DNA of 43,698 nucleotides, taken from the NCBI RefSeq assembly GCF_900218015.1, contig NZ_UFQQ01000035.1, positions 1 through 43,698 on the forward strand. Direction: 5' to 3'. Positions 1-9,919 of the stretch are shown one piece after another; the first letter of the stretch is position 1, and every line of letters begins with the position of its first letter. This DNA is from Rhodopseudomonas pentothenatexigens (GTDB taxonomy: Bacteria; Pseudomonadota; Alphaproteobacteria; Rhizobiales; Xanthobacteraceae). A model generated the notes under the pieces. The model had not been told where the DNA came from, did no database searches, and saw only the letters and a list, made by a program, of their open reading frames with translations. The position numbers were made by a program, and so were the translations under genes.

Positions 1-77
1 TCGTACTCGGCCATCAGAAACCGCCATTTCTGGATGTAATTCCGCTCGATCGTCCGGTCGAAACTGTTGTCGCGCAT
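1..77 (-). CDS. 5' end of a minus-strand gene, possibly an IS481/IS3-like integrase (partial)
   Basis: Reading leftward from an ATG at 77-75, an open frame begins MRDNSFDRTIERNYIQ and runs off the window edge after about 25 codons. A good Shine-Dalgarno (GGAGG within CAGGGAGGCTTCG) lies just upstream of the ATG, so I take this as a true start. The fragment is too short for a domain call. From memory it resembles the N-terminus of helix-turn-helix integrases carried by Rhodopseudomonas and Bradyrhizobium. The opposite window edge carries the C-terminal part of such an integrase on the same strand, which fits but does not prove the idea. The function is therefore an inference; the start and reading frame are what the sequence shows. 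Confidence 0.5.
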   Translation of the reverse strand, partial: MRDNSFDRTIERNYIQKWRFLMAEY

Positions 78-173
78 CGAAGCCTCCCTGATGGGTGGAT
101 TCGATCACCGAATTATTGAACTTGCACAGCAATGACGGAGAGGTTGAATATTTGAATATCCCCACACTCCGCG

Positions 174-273
174 GTCATCGCCCGGCTTGTCCGGGCGACC
201 CAGTATCCCAGAGCGCTTCCTAAGACTACGAGCGCTCTGGGATACTGGGCCCTCCGCTTTCGCGGAGGGTGAC
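174..273. repeat. Dispersed palindromic intergenic element, copy A
   Basis: This roughly 100-bp element opens with GTCATCGCCCGG and closes with GAGGGTGAC, so its ends are GTCA...TGAC. Its core is a perfect inverted repeat with 19-nt arms at 199-217 and 231-249 around a 13-nt loop. Two smaller hairpins flank it (CCCGGCTTGTCCGGG on the left; CCCTCCGCTTTCGCGGAGGG on the right). Related elements lie at 19210-19321 and 37169-37288. It sits between the stop of cinA and the start of the left-edge gene, both on the minus strand, so it could act as a transcript end or mRNA stabiliser. No coding function is apparent. Confidence 0.75.
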
Positions 274-328
274 GGCGGTGGTGGGGCGATGCCGTGCGCC
301 TCAAGTCGCCCGATCAGCTGCTTCGTCG

Positions 329-949
329 TTAAGTCTTCTTCGGCTTGACCGGACGCTTCGGCTGCGGGCGTTTGGTGGCGACGCGGCGGGGGGAGCGGGC
401 GACGCGCTTGTGGACGCCGGCGGCGGGAGCAGGCTTGACCTTGGCGGGAGGCTTCGGGCCGCGCGCCAATTCGACCAGCATGCGCAGCGCTTCCACCACC
501 GAACGCTGGCGGACGTTGCTGCGGCCGATCGCGCCGAAACGCTGCTCGCGATGCGAGATCCGCCCGTCGCGCGCCGCCACCGCGAAATGAACCAGGCCGA
601 CCGGCTTGCCGGGCGTGGCTCCGCCCGGTCCGGCGATCCCGGTGATCGAGACGGCGAGATCGACGTCAGCGTTCTCCAGCGCGCCGACCGCCATCGCGAT
701 CGCAGTTTCCTTGCTGACGGCGCCGAAGTTGTTGAGCGTGGCGTTCTCGACGCCGAGCAGGTCGTGCTTGGCGGCGTTGGAATAGGTGACGAAGCCGCGG
801 TCGATGACGTCGGACGAGCCGGGGATATCGGTCAGCGCGCCGGCGACCAGACCGCCGGTACACGACTCGGCGGTCGCAATCATCAGCTTGCGCGAGCGGC
901 AGAGGTCGAGCAACGAGCGGGCGAGGGCGCGGGCATCGTTGCCGCTCAT
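329..949 (-). CDS. cinA: CinA-family nicotinamide-nucleotide amidohydrolase (PncC type)
   Basis: This is a stand-alone CinA C-terminal domain of 206 residues. The family deamidates nicotinamide mononucleotide to nicotinic acid mononucleotide in the cytoplasm, recycling pyridine nucleotide. Visible family signatures are ATAESCTGG near residue 25 (with the catalytic serine region), the GFVTYSNAAK stretch, GAVSKETA, and SITGIAGPGG followed by KPVGLVHFA. The N-terminal MoCF-like domain of full-length CinA is absent, as in many proteobacteria. The last 40 or so residues form a Lys/Arg/Pro-rich tail (ending KRPVKPKKT) beyond the usual domain end. The gene starts 2 nt after the ispDF stop on the same strand, so the two are almost certainly co-transcribed and may be translationally coupled. 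Confidence 0.92.
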   Translation of the reverse strand: MSGNDARALARSLLDLCRSRKLMIATAESCTGGLVAGALTDIPGSSDVIDRGFVTYSNAAKHDLLGVENATLNNFGAVSKETAIAMAVGALENADVDLAVSITGIAGPGGATPGKPVGLVHFAVAARDGRISHREQRFGAIGRSNVRQRSVVEALRMLVELARGPKPPAKVKPAPAAGVHKRVARSPRRVATKRPQPKRPVKPKKT

Positions 950-951
950 CG

Positions 952-2148
952 TCAGCCGGCCAGTCCGTCGGCGCCCCAGGGCAGCCGGATGGTGGCGGAC
1001 GCGGTCGCCGCGATGCCTTCCTCACGGCCGGTGAAGCCGAGCTTCTCGCTGGTGGTGGCCTTCACCGCGACGCGCGACACCGGCACGCCGGTGATCTCGG
1101 CGATGCGCTGACGCATCGCGTCGCGCAGCGGGCCGATCTTCGGCCGCTCGCAGATCATCGTCACTTCGAGATTGGCGATGCGGCCGCCGCGCGCGGTGAC
1201 GCGGTCGATCGCGTATCTGAGGAACTTGTCGGAGGCCGCGCCCTTCCACTGCGGATCGGTCGGCGGGAAGTGCGAGCCGATGTCGCCGTCCGCCAGCGCG
1301 CCGAGAATCGCGTCGACCAGCGCATGCAGGCCGACGTCGCCGTCGGAATGCGCCAGGAAGCCGCGGGTGTGCGGGACCTTCAGGCCGCACAGCCAGACGT
1401 GATCGCCGTCGCCGAAGGCGTGGACATCGTAGCCGGTGCCGGTGCGGATGTCGCCGAGCGCGGCCATCAGCCGGCTTTCCTCGCGCGCGAAATCTTCCGG
1501 GGTGGTCATCTTCATGTTGTTAGCATCGCCTTCGAAGGTCGACACCGTCAATCCCGCCCATTCGGCGATTGCGGCATCGTCGGTGAATTCGTCGCGGCCG
1601 TCCTGGGCAGCGCGGCGGTGGGCATCGAGGATGACGTCGAAGCGGAACGCCTGCGGGGTCTGGGCGATTCGCAAGGTCGCGCGGTCCGGCGTCGCGTCGA
1701 CCGCGCCCTCGGCGTCGACCTGCTTGATGGTGTCGGTCACCGCAACCACCGGCAGCGCCGCGCCGGTGGCGCCGGCGGCGGTAATCGCGCGCGAGATCAG
1801 CTCCGGGGTGACGAAGCAGCGCGCGGCGTCGTGGATCAGCACGATGTCCGGCTTCAGCTCGGCCAGCGCCTCCAGCCCGGCGCGCACCGAACCCTGCCGG
1901 GTCGCACCTCCCCCTACCGCCGGCCGGAACTTCAGGCCGGCGACAGCCGCGTTGAACATCTCGGTGTCGTCCGGATTGGTCACCGGCTGCACCGCCATCA
2001 CCCCCGGATGGGTGCAGAACGGTTCCATCGCGCGGGCGATCACCGGCCGTCCGGCGAGAGTGCGGTATTGCTTGGGGCCGCCCGCGCCGGCGCGCAGGCC
2101 GCGACCGGCGGCGACGATGATGGCAGCAGTACGGGGCGAGTTCGGCAT
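952..2148 (-). CDS. ispDF: Bifunctional IspD/IspF, methylerythritol phosphate isoprenoid pathway
   Basis: A 398-residue fusion catalysing two non-consecutive steps of the non-mevalonate isoprenoid pathway. IspD makes CDP-methylerythritol from MEP and CTP; IspF cyclises the phosphorylated product to MEcPP. Residues 1 to about 230 are IspD: nucleotide-binding AAGRGLRAG...PKQY at the start, then HDAARCFV and an AQTPQAF motif. From about residue 235 the IspF half begins with TGYDVHAF (metal ligands Asp and His), followed by [18 protein letters not shown] and, near the end, [10 protein letters not shown]. Fusion of these domains is typical of alphaproteobacteria. In a phototroph this pathway feeds carotenoid, quinone and bacteriochlorophyll side chains. 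The ATG at 2148 is placed directly before the IspD Rossmann strand. cinA follows 2 nt downstream. Confidence 0.96.
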   Translation of the reverse strand: MPNSPRTAAIIVAAGRGLRAGAGGPKQYRTLAGRPVIARAMEPFCTHPGVMAVQPVTNPDDTEMFNAAVAGLKFRPAVGGGATRQGSVRAGLEALAELKPDIVLIHDAARCFVTPELISRAITAAGATGAALPVVAVTDTIKQVDAEGAVDATPDRATLRIAQTPQAFRFDVILDAHRRAAQDGRDEFTDDAAIAEWAGLTVSTFEGDANNMKMTTPEDFAREESRLMAALGDIRTGTGYDVHAFGDGDHVWLCGLKVPHTRGFLAHSDGDVGLHALVDAILGALADGDIGSHFPPTDPQWKGAASDKFLRYAIDRVTARGGRIANLEVTMICERPKIGPLRDAMRQRIAEITGVPVSRVAVKATTSEKLGFTGREEGIAATASATIRLPWGADGLAG

Positions 2149-2284
2149 CGGATCAATTGATACGGATTCGGAATGTCCGACGCTGGTCGCGCCGGTGCAC
2201 AGCCCTTACCATGCCGAGCCGGGAAAGCAGCATGATTCCATCGCCGCAGGCGCAGGCGTCCAGGGGACAAATGCTGCAACGCAC

Positions 2285-2346
2285 TTGCATGTCTGATATG
2301 ATTGGCTAAACTGTAGGCAATGATCTACAATGCTCAAACATTGAGC
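2285..2346 (+). promoter_or_regulatory. Candidate promoter and two dyads upstream of dusB-ntr operon
   Basis: The 241-bp gap between the divergent ispDF and dusB starts holds a weak sigma70-like pair (TTGCAT at 2285-2290, TAAACT at 2307-2312, 16-nt spacer). It is followed by two inverted repeats: TGTAG...CTACA (2312-2329) and GCTCAA-ACA-TTGAGC (2332-2346). The second is a perfect 6-bp dyad 43 bp before the dusB GTG. Their position just downstream of the possible -10 suits operators or a leader hairpin. The promoter elements are weak matches, so this is a suggestion only. I saw no convincing sigma54 -24/-12 pair here. Confidence 0.3.
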
Positions 2347-2389
2347 GAAGCCGAGTGTGCAACCGCGCTGACTACAGAATGAGCAACCC

Positions 2390-3424
2390 GTGACTGGATC
2401 CACTGTAACAGGTTCGCCGCCTTTGAGGATCGGCAATATTGCGGTGGCCTGTCCGGTAGTTCTGGCGCCGATGACAGGCATTACTGACGCGCCGTTCCGC
2501 CGCCAGGTGGCGGAGTTCGGGGCTGGTCTGGTGGTGTCGGAAATGACCGCCAGCGAGGATCTGGTGGCCGGCCGCCGGATGTCGGTGCGTCGCTGCGACA
2601 AGGTCGGGCAGGGGCCGCACGTCGTGCAGCTCGCCGGTTGCGAGGCGCGCTGGATGGCGGAGGGCGCCCGGATTGCGGAAGCCGGCGGTGCCGATGTCAT
2701 CGACATCAACATGGGCTGCCCGGCTCGGCACGTCACCGGCGGACTGTCCGGTTCGGCCTTGATGCGCGATCTCGACCATGCGCTGACGCTGATCGAAGCA
2801 ACGATCAGCGCGGTACGGGTGCCGGTGACGCTGAAGATGCGGCTCGGTTGGGACGATCGCTCGCGCAACGCGCCGGAGCTGGCGCGGCGTGCGCAGGACG
2901 CAGGGGTGCAGCTCGTCACGGTGCATGGCCGCACGCGGCAGCAGTTCTACAAGGGCGAAGCCGATTGGGACGCGGTGCGTGCCGTGAGAGACGCGATCTC
3001 GATCCCGCTGGTGGTCAATGGCGACATCACCTGCCACGGCAGCGCGATCGAGGCGCTGAAACGATCTGGCGCCGACGCGGTGATGATCGGGCGCGGCGCC
3101 CAGGGGCGGCCGTGGCTGCCCGGGCAGGTCGGCCGCCAGCTCACCACCGGGAAGGCCGAGGCCGAGCCTCCGCTCGCCGCGCAGCGCGATGACTTGCGCC
3201 GGCTCTACGACGACATTCTGGCGCTGTACGGCGTCAAGATCGGGCTTCGCCATGCGCGCAAGCATCTCGGCTGGTCGCTCGAGGTGGCGGCCGCCGGCGC
3301 CGGCGCGCCCGCGGCGGTCCTGAAGCACTGGCGCGCCGCGATTCTGACCGAGGAGAGCCCGGCCCGCGTCCAACGCGCGCTCGCCGACGCCTACGATGAT
3401 TTCGCCTGGAGGGCCGCCGCATGA
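2390..3424 (+). CDS. dusB: tRNA-dihydrouridine synthase DusB (NifR3 family)
   Basis: This FMN-dependent enzyme reduces specific uridines in the tRNA D-loop to dihydrouridine; the protein is 344 residues, normal for the family. The TIM-barrel opening is [14 protein letters not shown] (residues 25-38). The catalytic Cys is C110 in [14 protein letters not shown] and [11 protein letters not shown] carry FMN and tRNA contacts, and [16 protein letters not shown] is the phosphate-binding end of the barrel. The start is a GTG at 2390; an ATG at 2379 is out of frame and stops at once. dusB overlaps ntrB by 4 nt (ATGA). Its place at the head of the ntr operon is a classic alphaproteobacterial arrangement, which is why it was historically called nifR3. 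Confidence 0.95.
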   Translation: MTGSTVTGSPPLRIGNIAVACPVVLAPMTGITDAPFRRQVAEFGAGLVVSEMTASEDLVAGRRMSVRRCDKVGQGPHVVQLAGCEARWMAEGARIAEAGGADVIDINMGCPARHVTGGLSGSALMRDLDHALTLIEATISAVRVPVTLKMRLGWDDRSRNAPELARRAQDAGVQLVTVHGRTRQQFYKGEADWDAVRAVRDAISIPLVVNGDITCHGSAIEALKRSGADAVMIGRGAQGRPWLPGQVGRQLTTGKAEAEPPLAAQRDDLRRLYDDILALYGVKIGLRHARKHLGWSLEVAAAGAGAPAAVLKHWRAAILTEESPARVQRALADAYDDFAWRAAA

Positions 3425-4593
3425 ACGCCATCGTCGAACCGCGCCGGGCTCAGCCGACCGACAGCGACGCGATCCTCAACGCATTGCCCAATCCGGTGCT
3501 GCTGATCGGCCCCGACGGCAAGATCGCCGATGCCAATATGGCGGCGGAATCGTTCTTCGAGATCTCCGCGCAATTGCTGCGGCGGCAGTCGCTGACCGAT
3601 CTGGTGCCGTTCGGCAGCCCGCTGCTGGCGCTGATCGAGCAGGTCCGGGTCGGGCATTCGCCGGTCAACGAATACAAGGTCGATCTCGGCACGCCGCGGA
3701 TCGGCGCCGACCGCCAGGTCGATCTGCACGTCGCGCCGCTCAACGAACGGCCCGGCCATATCGTGGTGATGCTGCAGGAACGCACCATCGCCGACAAGAT
3801 GGACCGCCAGCTCACGCATCGCAGCGCGGCGCGCTCGGTGATCGCGCTCGCCGCCATGCTGGCGCACGAGATCAAGAACCCGCTGTCCGGCATTCGCGGC
3901 GCCGCGCAACTGCTGGAGCAGCAGGCTTCCGCAGAGGACCGGATGCTGACTCGGCTGATCTGCGACGAAGCCGACCGCATCGTCACGCTGGTCGACCGCA
4001 TGGAAGTGTTCGGCGACGATCGCCCGGTGGCGCGCGGGCCGGTCAACATTCATTCGGTGCTCGATCACGTCAAGCGGCTGGCGCAGTCCGGCTTCGCGCG
4101 CAACATCAAGTTCATCGAGGACTACGACCCGTCGCTGCCGCCGGTGCTCGCCAATCAGGATCAACTGATTCAGGTGTTCCTCAATCTGGTGAAGAACGCC
4201 GCCGAGGCCGTGGTCGATCTCGGCTCCGACGGCGAGATCCAACTCACCACGGCGTTCCGCCCTGGCGTCCGGCTGTCGGTGCCGGGCAAGAAGACGCGGG
4301 TGTCGCTGCCGCTGGAGTTCTGCGTGCGGGACAATGGGCCCGGCGTCCCCGAAGATCTGCTGCCGAACCTGTTCGATCCGTTCGTCACCACCAAGCCGTC
4401 GGGCTCCGGCCTCGGTCTGGCGCTGGTCGCCAAGATCGTCGGCGATCACGGCGGCATCATCGAATGTGAATCGCAGCCGCGCAAAACCACCTTCCGGGTG
4501 CTGATGCCGATGTTCAACACCGCCAAGGCCCTTCAATCCCCGAACGGCGAGGACGCGCCGGCGTCGTCCGATGCCTCGCAGACTTCAAGATGA
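3421..4593 (+). CDS. ntrB: Nitrogen regulation sensor kinase NtrB (GlnL)
   Basis: A soluble histidine kinase/phosphatase of 390 residues that, under control of PII (GlnB), phosphorylates or dephosphorylates NtrC according to nitrogen status. There are no membrane segments. A PAS domain occupies about residues 15-125. The dimerisation/phosphoacceptor helix has [14 protein letters not shown] with the phosphorylated His at H149. The ATPase domain shows [10 protein letters not shown] (N box), DNGPGVP (G1), [16 protein letters not shown] (F and G2 boxes). The ATG overlaps the dusB stop (ATGA), implying translational coupling, and ntrC follows after a 9-nt gap. Nothing is truncated or missing. Confidence 0.96.
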   Translation: MNAIVEPRRAQPTDSDAILNALPNPVLLIGPDGKIADANMAAESFFEISAQLLRRQSLTDLVPFGSPLLALIEQVRVGHSPVNEYKVDLGTPRIGADRQVDLHVAPLNERPGHIVVMLQERTIADKMDRQLTHRSAARSVIALAAMLAHEIKNPLSGIRGAAQLLEQQASAEDRMLTRLICDEADRIVTLVDRMEVFGDDRPVARGPVNIHSVLDHVKRLAQSGFARNIKFIEDYDPSLPPVLANQDQLIQVFLNLVKNAAEAVVDLGSDGEIQLTTAFRPGVRLSVPGKKTRVSLPLEFCVRDNGPGVPEDLLPNLFDPFVTTKPSGSGLGLALVAKIVGDHGGIIECESQPRKTTFRVLMPMFNTAKALQSPNGEDAPASSDASQTSR

Positions 4594-4602
4594 GGACACC
4601 CA

Positions 4603-6045
<1,443 letters not shown>

Positions 6046-6082
6046 GACGCCGGAGCAAGGTTTTCGGCTGTGGACTGCGTGC

Positions 6083-6104
6083 TCGCCCGAGGTGGCTCGG
6101 GCGA
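6083..6104 (+). terminator. Hairpin between ntrC and ntrY (weak terminator or pause site)
   Basis: An 8-bp perfect stem, TCGCCCGA (6083-6090) and TCGGGCGA (6097-6104), with a 6-nt loop lies 37 nt after the ntrC stop. It has no T-run, so a full Rho-independent terminator is unlikely. It could lower read-through from ntrBC into ntrYX or protect the ntrC 3' end. Only the dyad is observed; its role is inferred. Confidence 0.35.
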
Positions 6105-6189
6105 AGCGCCGCGATATTGTCGCAATTGAGCAACATTGTTGTACGAATGCATCACACGGCTCGCCGGCGGCGCGGGCCGAACGCATTCA

Positions 6190-8496
6190 ATGATTATTGC
6201 CGGAATGACCAGCGCAGAGACGTCGGCCCAACCCGTTGACGACCCCTCGATTGCCGAGCCGCGGCTGCGCACCTGGCGCAAGCTGCTGGCGCCGATGGCA
6301 GTCGGCGTCGCGCTGTTTTCGGCGTTTCTGACCTTCATCGTCCTGACCGGCCTGACCCCGATCTCGCCGAGCCGGGAGGTCGTCGTCAGCTTCCTGCTGA
6401 TCAACGGCGCGACCATCCTGCTGTTGGTCGCGATCATCGCCCGCGAAGTCTGGAAGGTGGTCCAGGCCCGCCGGCGCGGGCGGGCGGCGTCACGGCTGCA
6501 CATCCAGATCGTCAGCCTGTTTTCGGTGATCGCGGTGCTGCCGGCGGTGCTGGTGTCGATCGTCGCCAACGTCACGCTCGACCGCGGTCTCGACCGGCTG
6601 TTCTCCGGGCCGACCCGGGCGGTGATCGAGAATTCGCTGATCGTCGCCAATGCCTACCTGCACGAGCATGGCCAGTTGATCCGCGGCGACATTCTCGGCA
6701 TGGCCAACGACATCTCGCACGCCCGGGCGCTGTTCGATCTCGACCGAAAATCCTTCCGCGAATTCCTGACCAACGACGCCGCCACCCGCAACCTGCCGGG
6801 CGCGATGCTGATCGACAAGGATCGCAACATCCTGGAGGCGGCGCAGAACGGCATCCGCCGCGACTTCGACGTGCCGGCGCCGGAGTTTCTGAAGAACGTC
6901 GACGACACCGAACCGCAGATCGCGGTGTTCATCGAAGCCAATTACGTCGCCGCGGTGATCCGGCTGAAGGGGTTCGAGGACACCTTCCTCTACGTCGCGC
7001 GTTTCCTGGACCCGCGCGTGGTCGCGCAGCTTCGCCAGACTCAGGCCAGCGTCGCCGAATACTCCGAACTCGAGGCACGGCGGCTCGGCGTTCAGGTCGC
7101 CTTCGCGCTGATGTTCACGGTGATCGCGCTCACGGTGCTGATGTCGGCGGTGCTGCTCGGCCTCAACTTCGCCAACTGGCTGGTGGCGCCGATCCGGCGG
7201 CTGATGGGGGCGGCGCAGCTGGTGTCGACCGGCGATCTGCACGTCCAGGTGCCGGTGTCGAAATCGGAAGGCGACCTGTCGCAGCTCGGCATGACCTTCA
7301 ACAAGATGACGCAGGAATTGCGCACCCAGCGCGACGAGTTGGTCAACGCCAGCGAACTGATCGACAGCCGTCGCCGGTTCATCGAGGCGGTGCTGTCGTC
7401 GGCCAGCGCCGGCATCATCGGCGTCGACGGCTCGCTCAGCATCGGCATCCTCAACCGCTCCGCTGAAAAGCTGATCGGCCACTCCGAAGCCGAAGCGCTC
7501 GGCCATCCGCTGTCCGAGGTCATTCCCGAGCTCGACGAGATGATGGCGAGCGCGCGCGAAGGCGCGCAGCGGCTGGTGCAAGGCCAGATCACCATCACCC
7601 GCGACGGCCGCGAGCGCATCCTCAACGTTCGTGTCACCGCCGAACAGACCGGTCACACCAGCGACAGCTACATCATCACCCTCGACGACATCACCGAACT
7701 GGTGTCGGCGCAGCGCACCTCGGCGTGGGGCGACGTGGCCCGTCGCATCGCGCACGAGATCAAGAACCCGCTGACGCCGATTCAACTCTCGGCGGAACGG
7801 ATCAAGCGCAAGTTCGGCAAGGTGATCGTCGACGACAAGAACATCTTCGAGCAGTGCACCGACACCATCGTCCGCCAGGTCGACGACATCCGGCGCATGG
7901 TCGACGAATTCTCGCGCTTCGCGCGGATGCCGAAGCCGGTGATCGAAGGCGAGGACGTCGGCGACACCGTGCGGCAGGTGGTGTTCTTGATGCGGGTCGG
8001 CCATCCCGACGTCGAAATCGAGGCGGAGATCAAGGATGAACCGTTGCACGCAAGGTTCGACCGCAGGCTGATCTCGCAGGCGTTGACCAACATCATCAAG
8101 AACGCCACCGAAGCGATCGAAGTGGTACCCGAACAGGAGCTCGGCAAGGGCAAGATCGAAGTCGTGGCGGCGCGCGACGGCGACGATGTCGTCATCGACG
8201 TGATCGACAACGGCATCGGGCTGCCCAAAGAAAGCCGTTCGCGGCTGCTCGAACCCTACGTCACCACCCGTGAGAAAGGCACCGGCCTCGGTCTTGCGAT
8301 CGTCGGTCGCGTGCTGGTCGATCACGGCGGCGGTATCGAACTCAACGACGCATCCCACGTTCGTCCTGGCCAGCGCGGTGCATGGATGCGCCTTCGATTC
8401 GCGATGTCCGGTCAACCGGCGTCACCTCCCGGATCGGGTGAACCAAAACAGCAGGCCGAGAACGAACCAAGGATAGCGGCTGCCGGCGGCAGCTAA
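6190..8496 (+). CDS. ntrY: Membrane sensor histidine kinase NtrY
   Basis: The sensor of the NtrYX system, linked in alphaproteobacteria to nitrogen metabolism, redox/oxygen response and envelope state. About 768 residues from the chosen ATG. Three membrane helices lie at roughly residues 30-55, 67-88 and 105-127. A periplasmic region follows, then another helix near 303-325 that leads into a HAMP linker (VAPIRRLMGAAQLVSTGD). A PAS domain comes next, then the phosphoacceptor H522 in [11 protein letters not shown]. The ATPase boxes are NIIKNATEAI, DNGIGLP and TTREKGTGLGL. An upstream TTG at 6136 is in frame, but ATG 6190 or 6205 gives a normal N-terminus; neither has a strong ribosome site. ntrX follows after 16 nt. 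Confidence 0.94.
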   Translation: MIIAGMTSAETSAQPVDDPSIAEPRLRTWRKLLAPMAVGVALFSAFLTFIVLTGLTPISPSREVVVSFLLINGATILLLVAIIAREVWKVVQARRRGRAASRLHIQIVSLFSVIAVLPAVLVSIVANVTLDRGLDRLFSGPTRAVIENSLIVANAYLHEHGQLIRGDILGMANDISHARALFDLDRKSFREFLTNDAATRNLPGAMLIDKDRNILEAAQNGIRRDFDVPAPEFLKNVDDTEPQIAVFIEANYVAAVIRLKGFEDTFLYVARFLDPRVVAQLRQTQASVAEYSELEARRLGVQVAFALMFTVIALTVLMSAVLLGLNFANWLVAPIRRLMGAAQLVSTGDLHVQVPVSKSEGDLSQLGMTFNKMTQELRTQRDELVNASELIDSRRRFIEAVLSSASAGIIGVDGSLSIGILNRSAEKLIGHSEAEALGHPLSEVIPELDEMMASAREGAQRLVQGQITITRDGRERILNVRVTAEQTGHTSDSYIITLDDITELVSAQRTSAWGDVARRIAHEIKNPLTPIQLSAERIKRKFGKVIVDDKNIFEQCTDTIVRQVDDIRRMVDEFSRFARMPKPVIEGEDVGDTVRQVVFLMRVGHPDVEIEAEIKDEPLHARFDRRLISQALTNIIKNATEAIEVVPEQELGKGKIEVVAARDGDDVVIDVIDNGIGLPKESRSRLLEPYVTTREKGTGLGLAIVGRVLVDHGGGIELNDASHVRPGQRGAWMRLRFAMSGQPASPPGSGEPKQQAENEPRIAAAGGS

Positions 8497-8512
8497 AGCG
8501 ACAGGCGCGACC

Positions 8513-9880
8513 ATGGCGAATGACATTCTGATCGTCGACGACGAAGCGGATATCCGCGATCTCGTCGCCGGTATTCTCGAGGACGAAGGCTTTTCCACCC
8601 GGACGGCGCGGGACAGCGATTCGGCGCTGGCCGAGATCGCCAACCGGCGGCCCAATCTGATCTTCCTCGACATCTGGCTGCAGGGCAGCAAGCTCGATGG
8701 TCTGCAACTCCTGGAGCAGATCAAGAAGGATCATGCCGACATGCCGGTGGTGATGATCTCCGGCCACGGCAACATCGAAACCGCGGTCGCGGCGATCAAG
8801 CGCGGCGCCTACGACTTCATCGAGAAGCCGTTCAAATCCGATCGGCTGATCCTGGTGGCGACGCGCGCGCTGGAAACGTCGCGGCTGAAGCGCGAGGTGC
8901 GCGAGCTGAAGCAGCTCGCGCCGTCCGCCTCGTCGCTGGTCGGGCGCTCCGCCTGCATCAACCAGTTGCGCCAGACCATCGAACGCGCCGCCAAGGCCAA
9001 CAGCCGCATTCTGATCGTCGGCCCGTCGGGGTCCGGCAAGGAACTTGCGGCCCGAACGCTGCACAATTCGTCCTCGCGGGCCGAGGGGCCGTTCGTGGTG
9101 ATCAACGCCGCGGCGATCACGCCCGAGAAGATGGAGACCGAGCTGTTCGGCATCGAGGCCAATGGCGAGCACGCGCGAAAGTCCGGCGCGTTGGAAGAAG
9201 CGCACGGCGGCACGCTGTTCATCGACGAGATCGCCGATATGCCGCGCGAGACCCAGAACAAGATCCTGCGCGTTCTGGTCGAGCAGACGTTCCAGCGCTG
9301 CGGCGGCACCACCAAGGTCAATGTCGACGTCCGCATCATCTCCTCGACCGCGCGCAACCTCGAAGAGGAGATCGCGGGCGGGCGGTTCCGAGAGGATCTG
9401 TATCACCGGCTGTCGGTGGTGCCGATCCGGGTGCCGCCGCTGTCGGAGCGTCGCGACGACATTCCGGAATTGATCGAATACTTCATGGAGCAGATCTCGG
9501 CCACGACCGGTCTGCCGCGTCGGCAGATCGGCCAGGATGCGATGGCGGTGCTGCAGTCGCACGTCTGGCCCGGCAACGTCCGCCAGCTCCGCAACAACGT
9601 CGAGCGGCTGATGATCCTCGCCGGCGGCGGGCCGGATGCGGTGATCACCGCCGATATGCTGCCGCAGGACGTCGGCTCGATGGTGCCGACGATGCCGACC
9701 GGCAACAACGGCGAGCACATCATGGGCTTGCCGCTGCGCGAGGCGCGTGAAGCGTTCGAGCGCGACTACCTGATCGCGCAGATCAGCCGGTTCTCCGGCA
9801 ACATCTCGCGCACTGCCGAGTTCGTCGGCATGGAGCGCTCGGCGCTGCATCGCAAGCTCAAGGCGCTCGGCGTCGGCTGA
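8513..9880 (+). CDS. ntrX: Response regulator NtrX (AAA+ type without GAFTGA)
   Basis: The partner of NtrY, 455 residues. The receiver domain has the DDE pocket near residue 9 and phosphoacceptor D53 in IFLDIWLQG. The AAA+ domain has Walker A GPSGSGKE at 170-177 and Walker B LFIDEIADMP. At the place where NtrC has GAFTGA, this protein reads FGIEANGEHARKSGALEEA, so the sigma54-contact loop is absent. NtrX proteins of this class are known to lack it and are thought to regulate without sigma54. A Fis-type helix-turn-helix closes the protein (GNISRTAEFVGMERSALHRK). It sits 16 nt after ntrY and 39 nt before the aminotransferase gene. Confidence 0.95.
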   Translation: MANDILIVDDEADIRDLVAGILEDEGFSTRTARDSDSALAEIANRRPNLIFLDIWLQGSKLDGLQLLEQIKKDHADMPVVMISGHGNIETAVAAIKRGAYDFIEKPFKSDRLILVATRALETSRLKREVRELKQLAPSASSLVGRSACINQLRQTIERAAKANSRILIVGPSGSGKELAARTLHNSSSRAEGPFVVINAAAITPEKMETELFGIEANGEHARKSGALEEAHGGTLFIDEIADMPRETQNKILRVLVEQTFQRCGGTTKVNVDVRIISSTARNLEEEIAGGRFREDLYHRLSVVPIRVPPLSERRDDIPELIEYFMEQISATTGLPRRQIGQDAMAVLQSHVWPGNVRQLRNNVERLMILAGGGPDAVITADMLPQDVGSMVPTMPTGNNGEHIMGLPLREAREAFERDYLIAQISRFSGNISRTAEFVGMERSALHRKLKALGVG

Positions 9881-9919
9881 CTTTTCCTTCAACTCTCACC
9901 TCTGATCCGGATCTCCTCG

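Noticed and set aside
6490-8415. Minus-strand open frame of 641 codons
   Set aside because: Shadow of ntrY with typical antisense composition.
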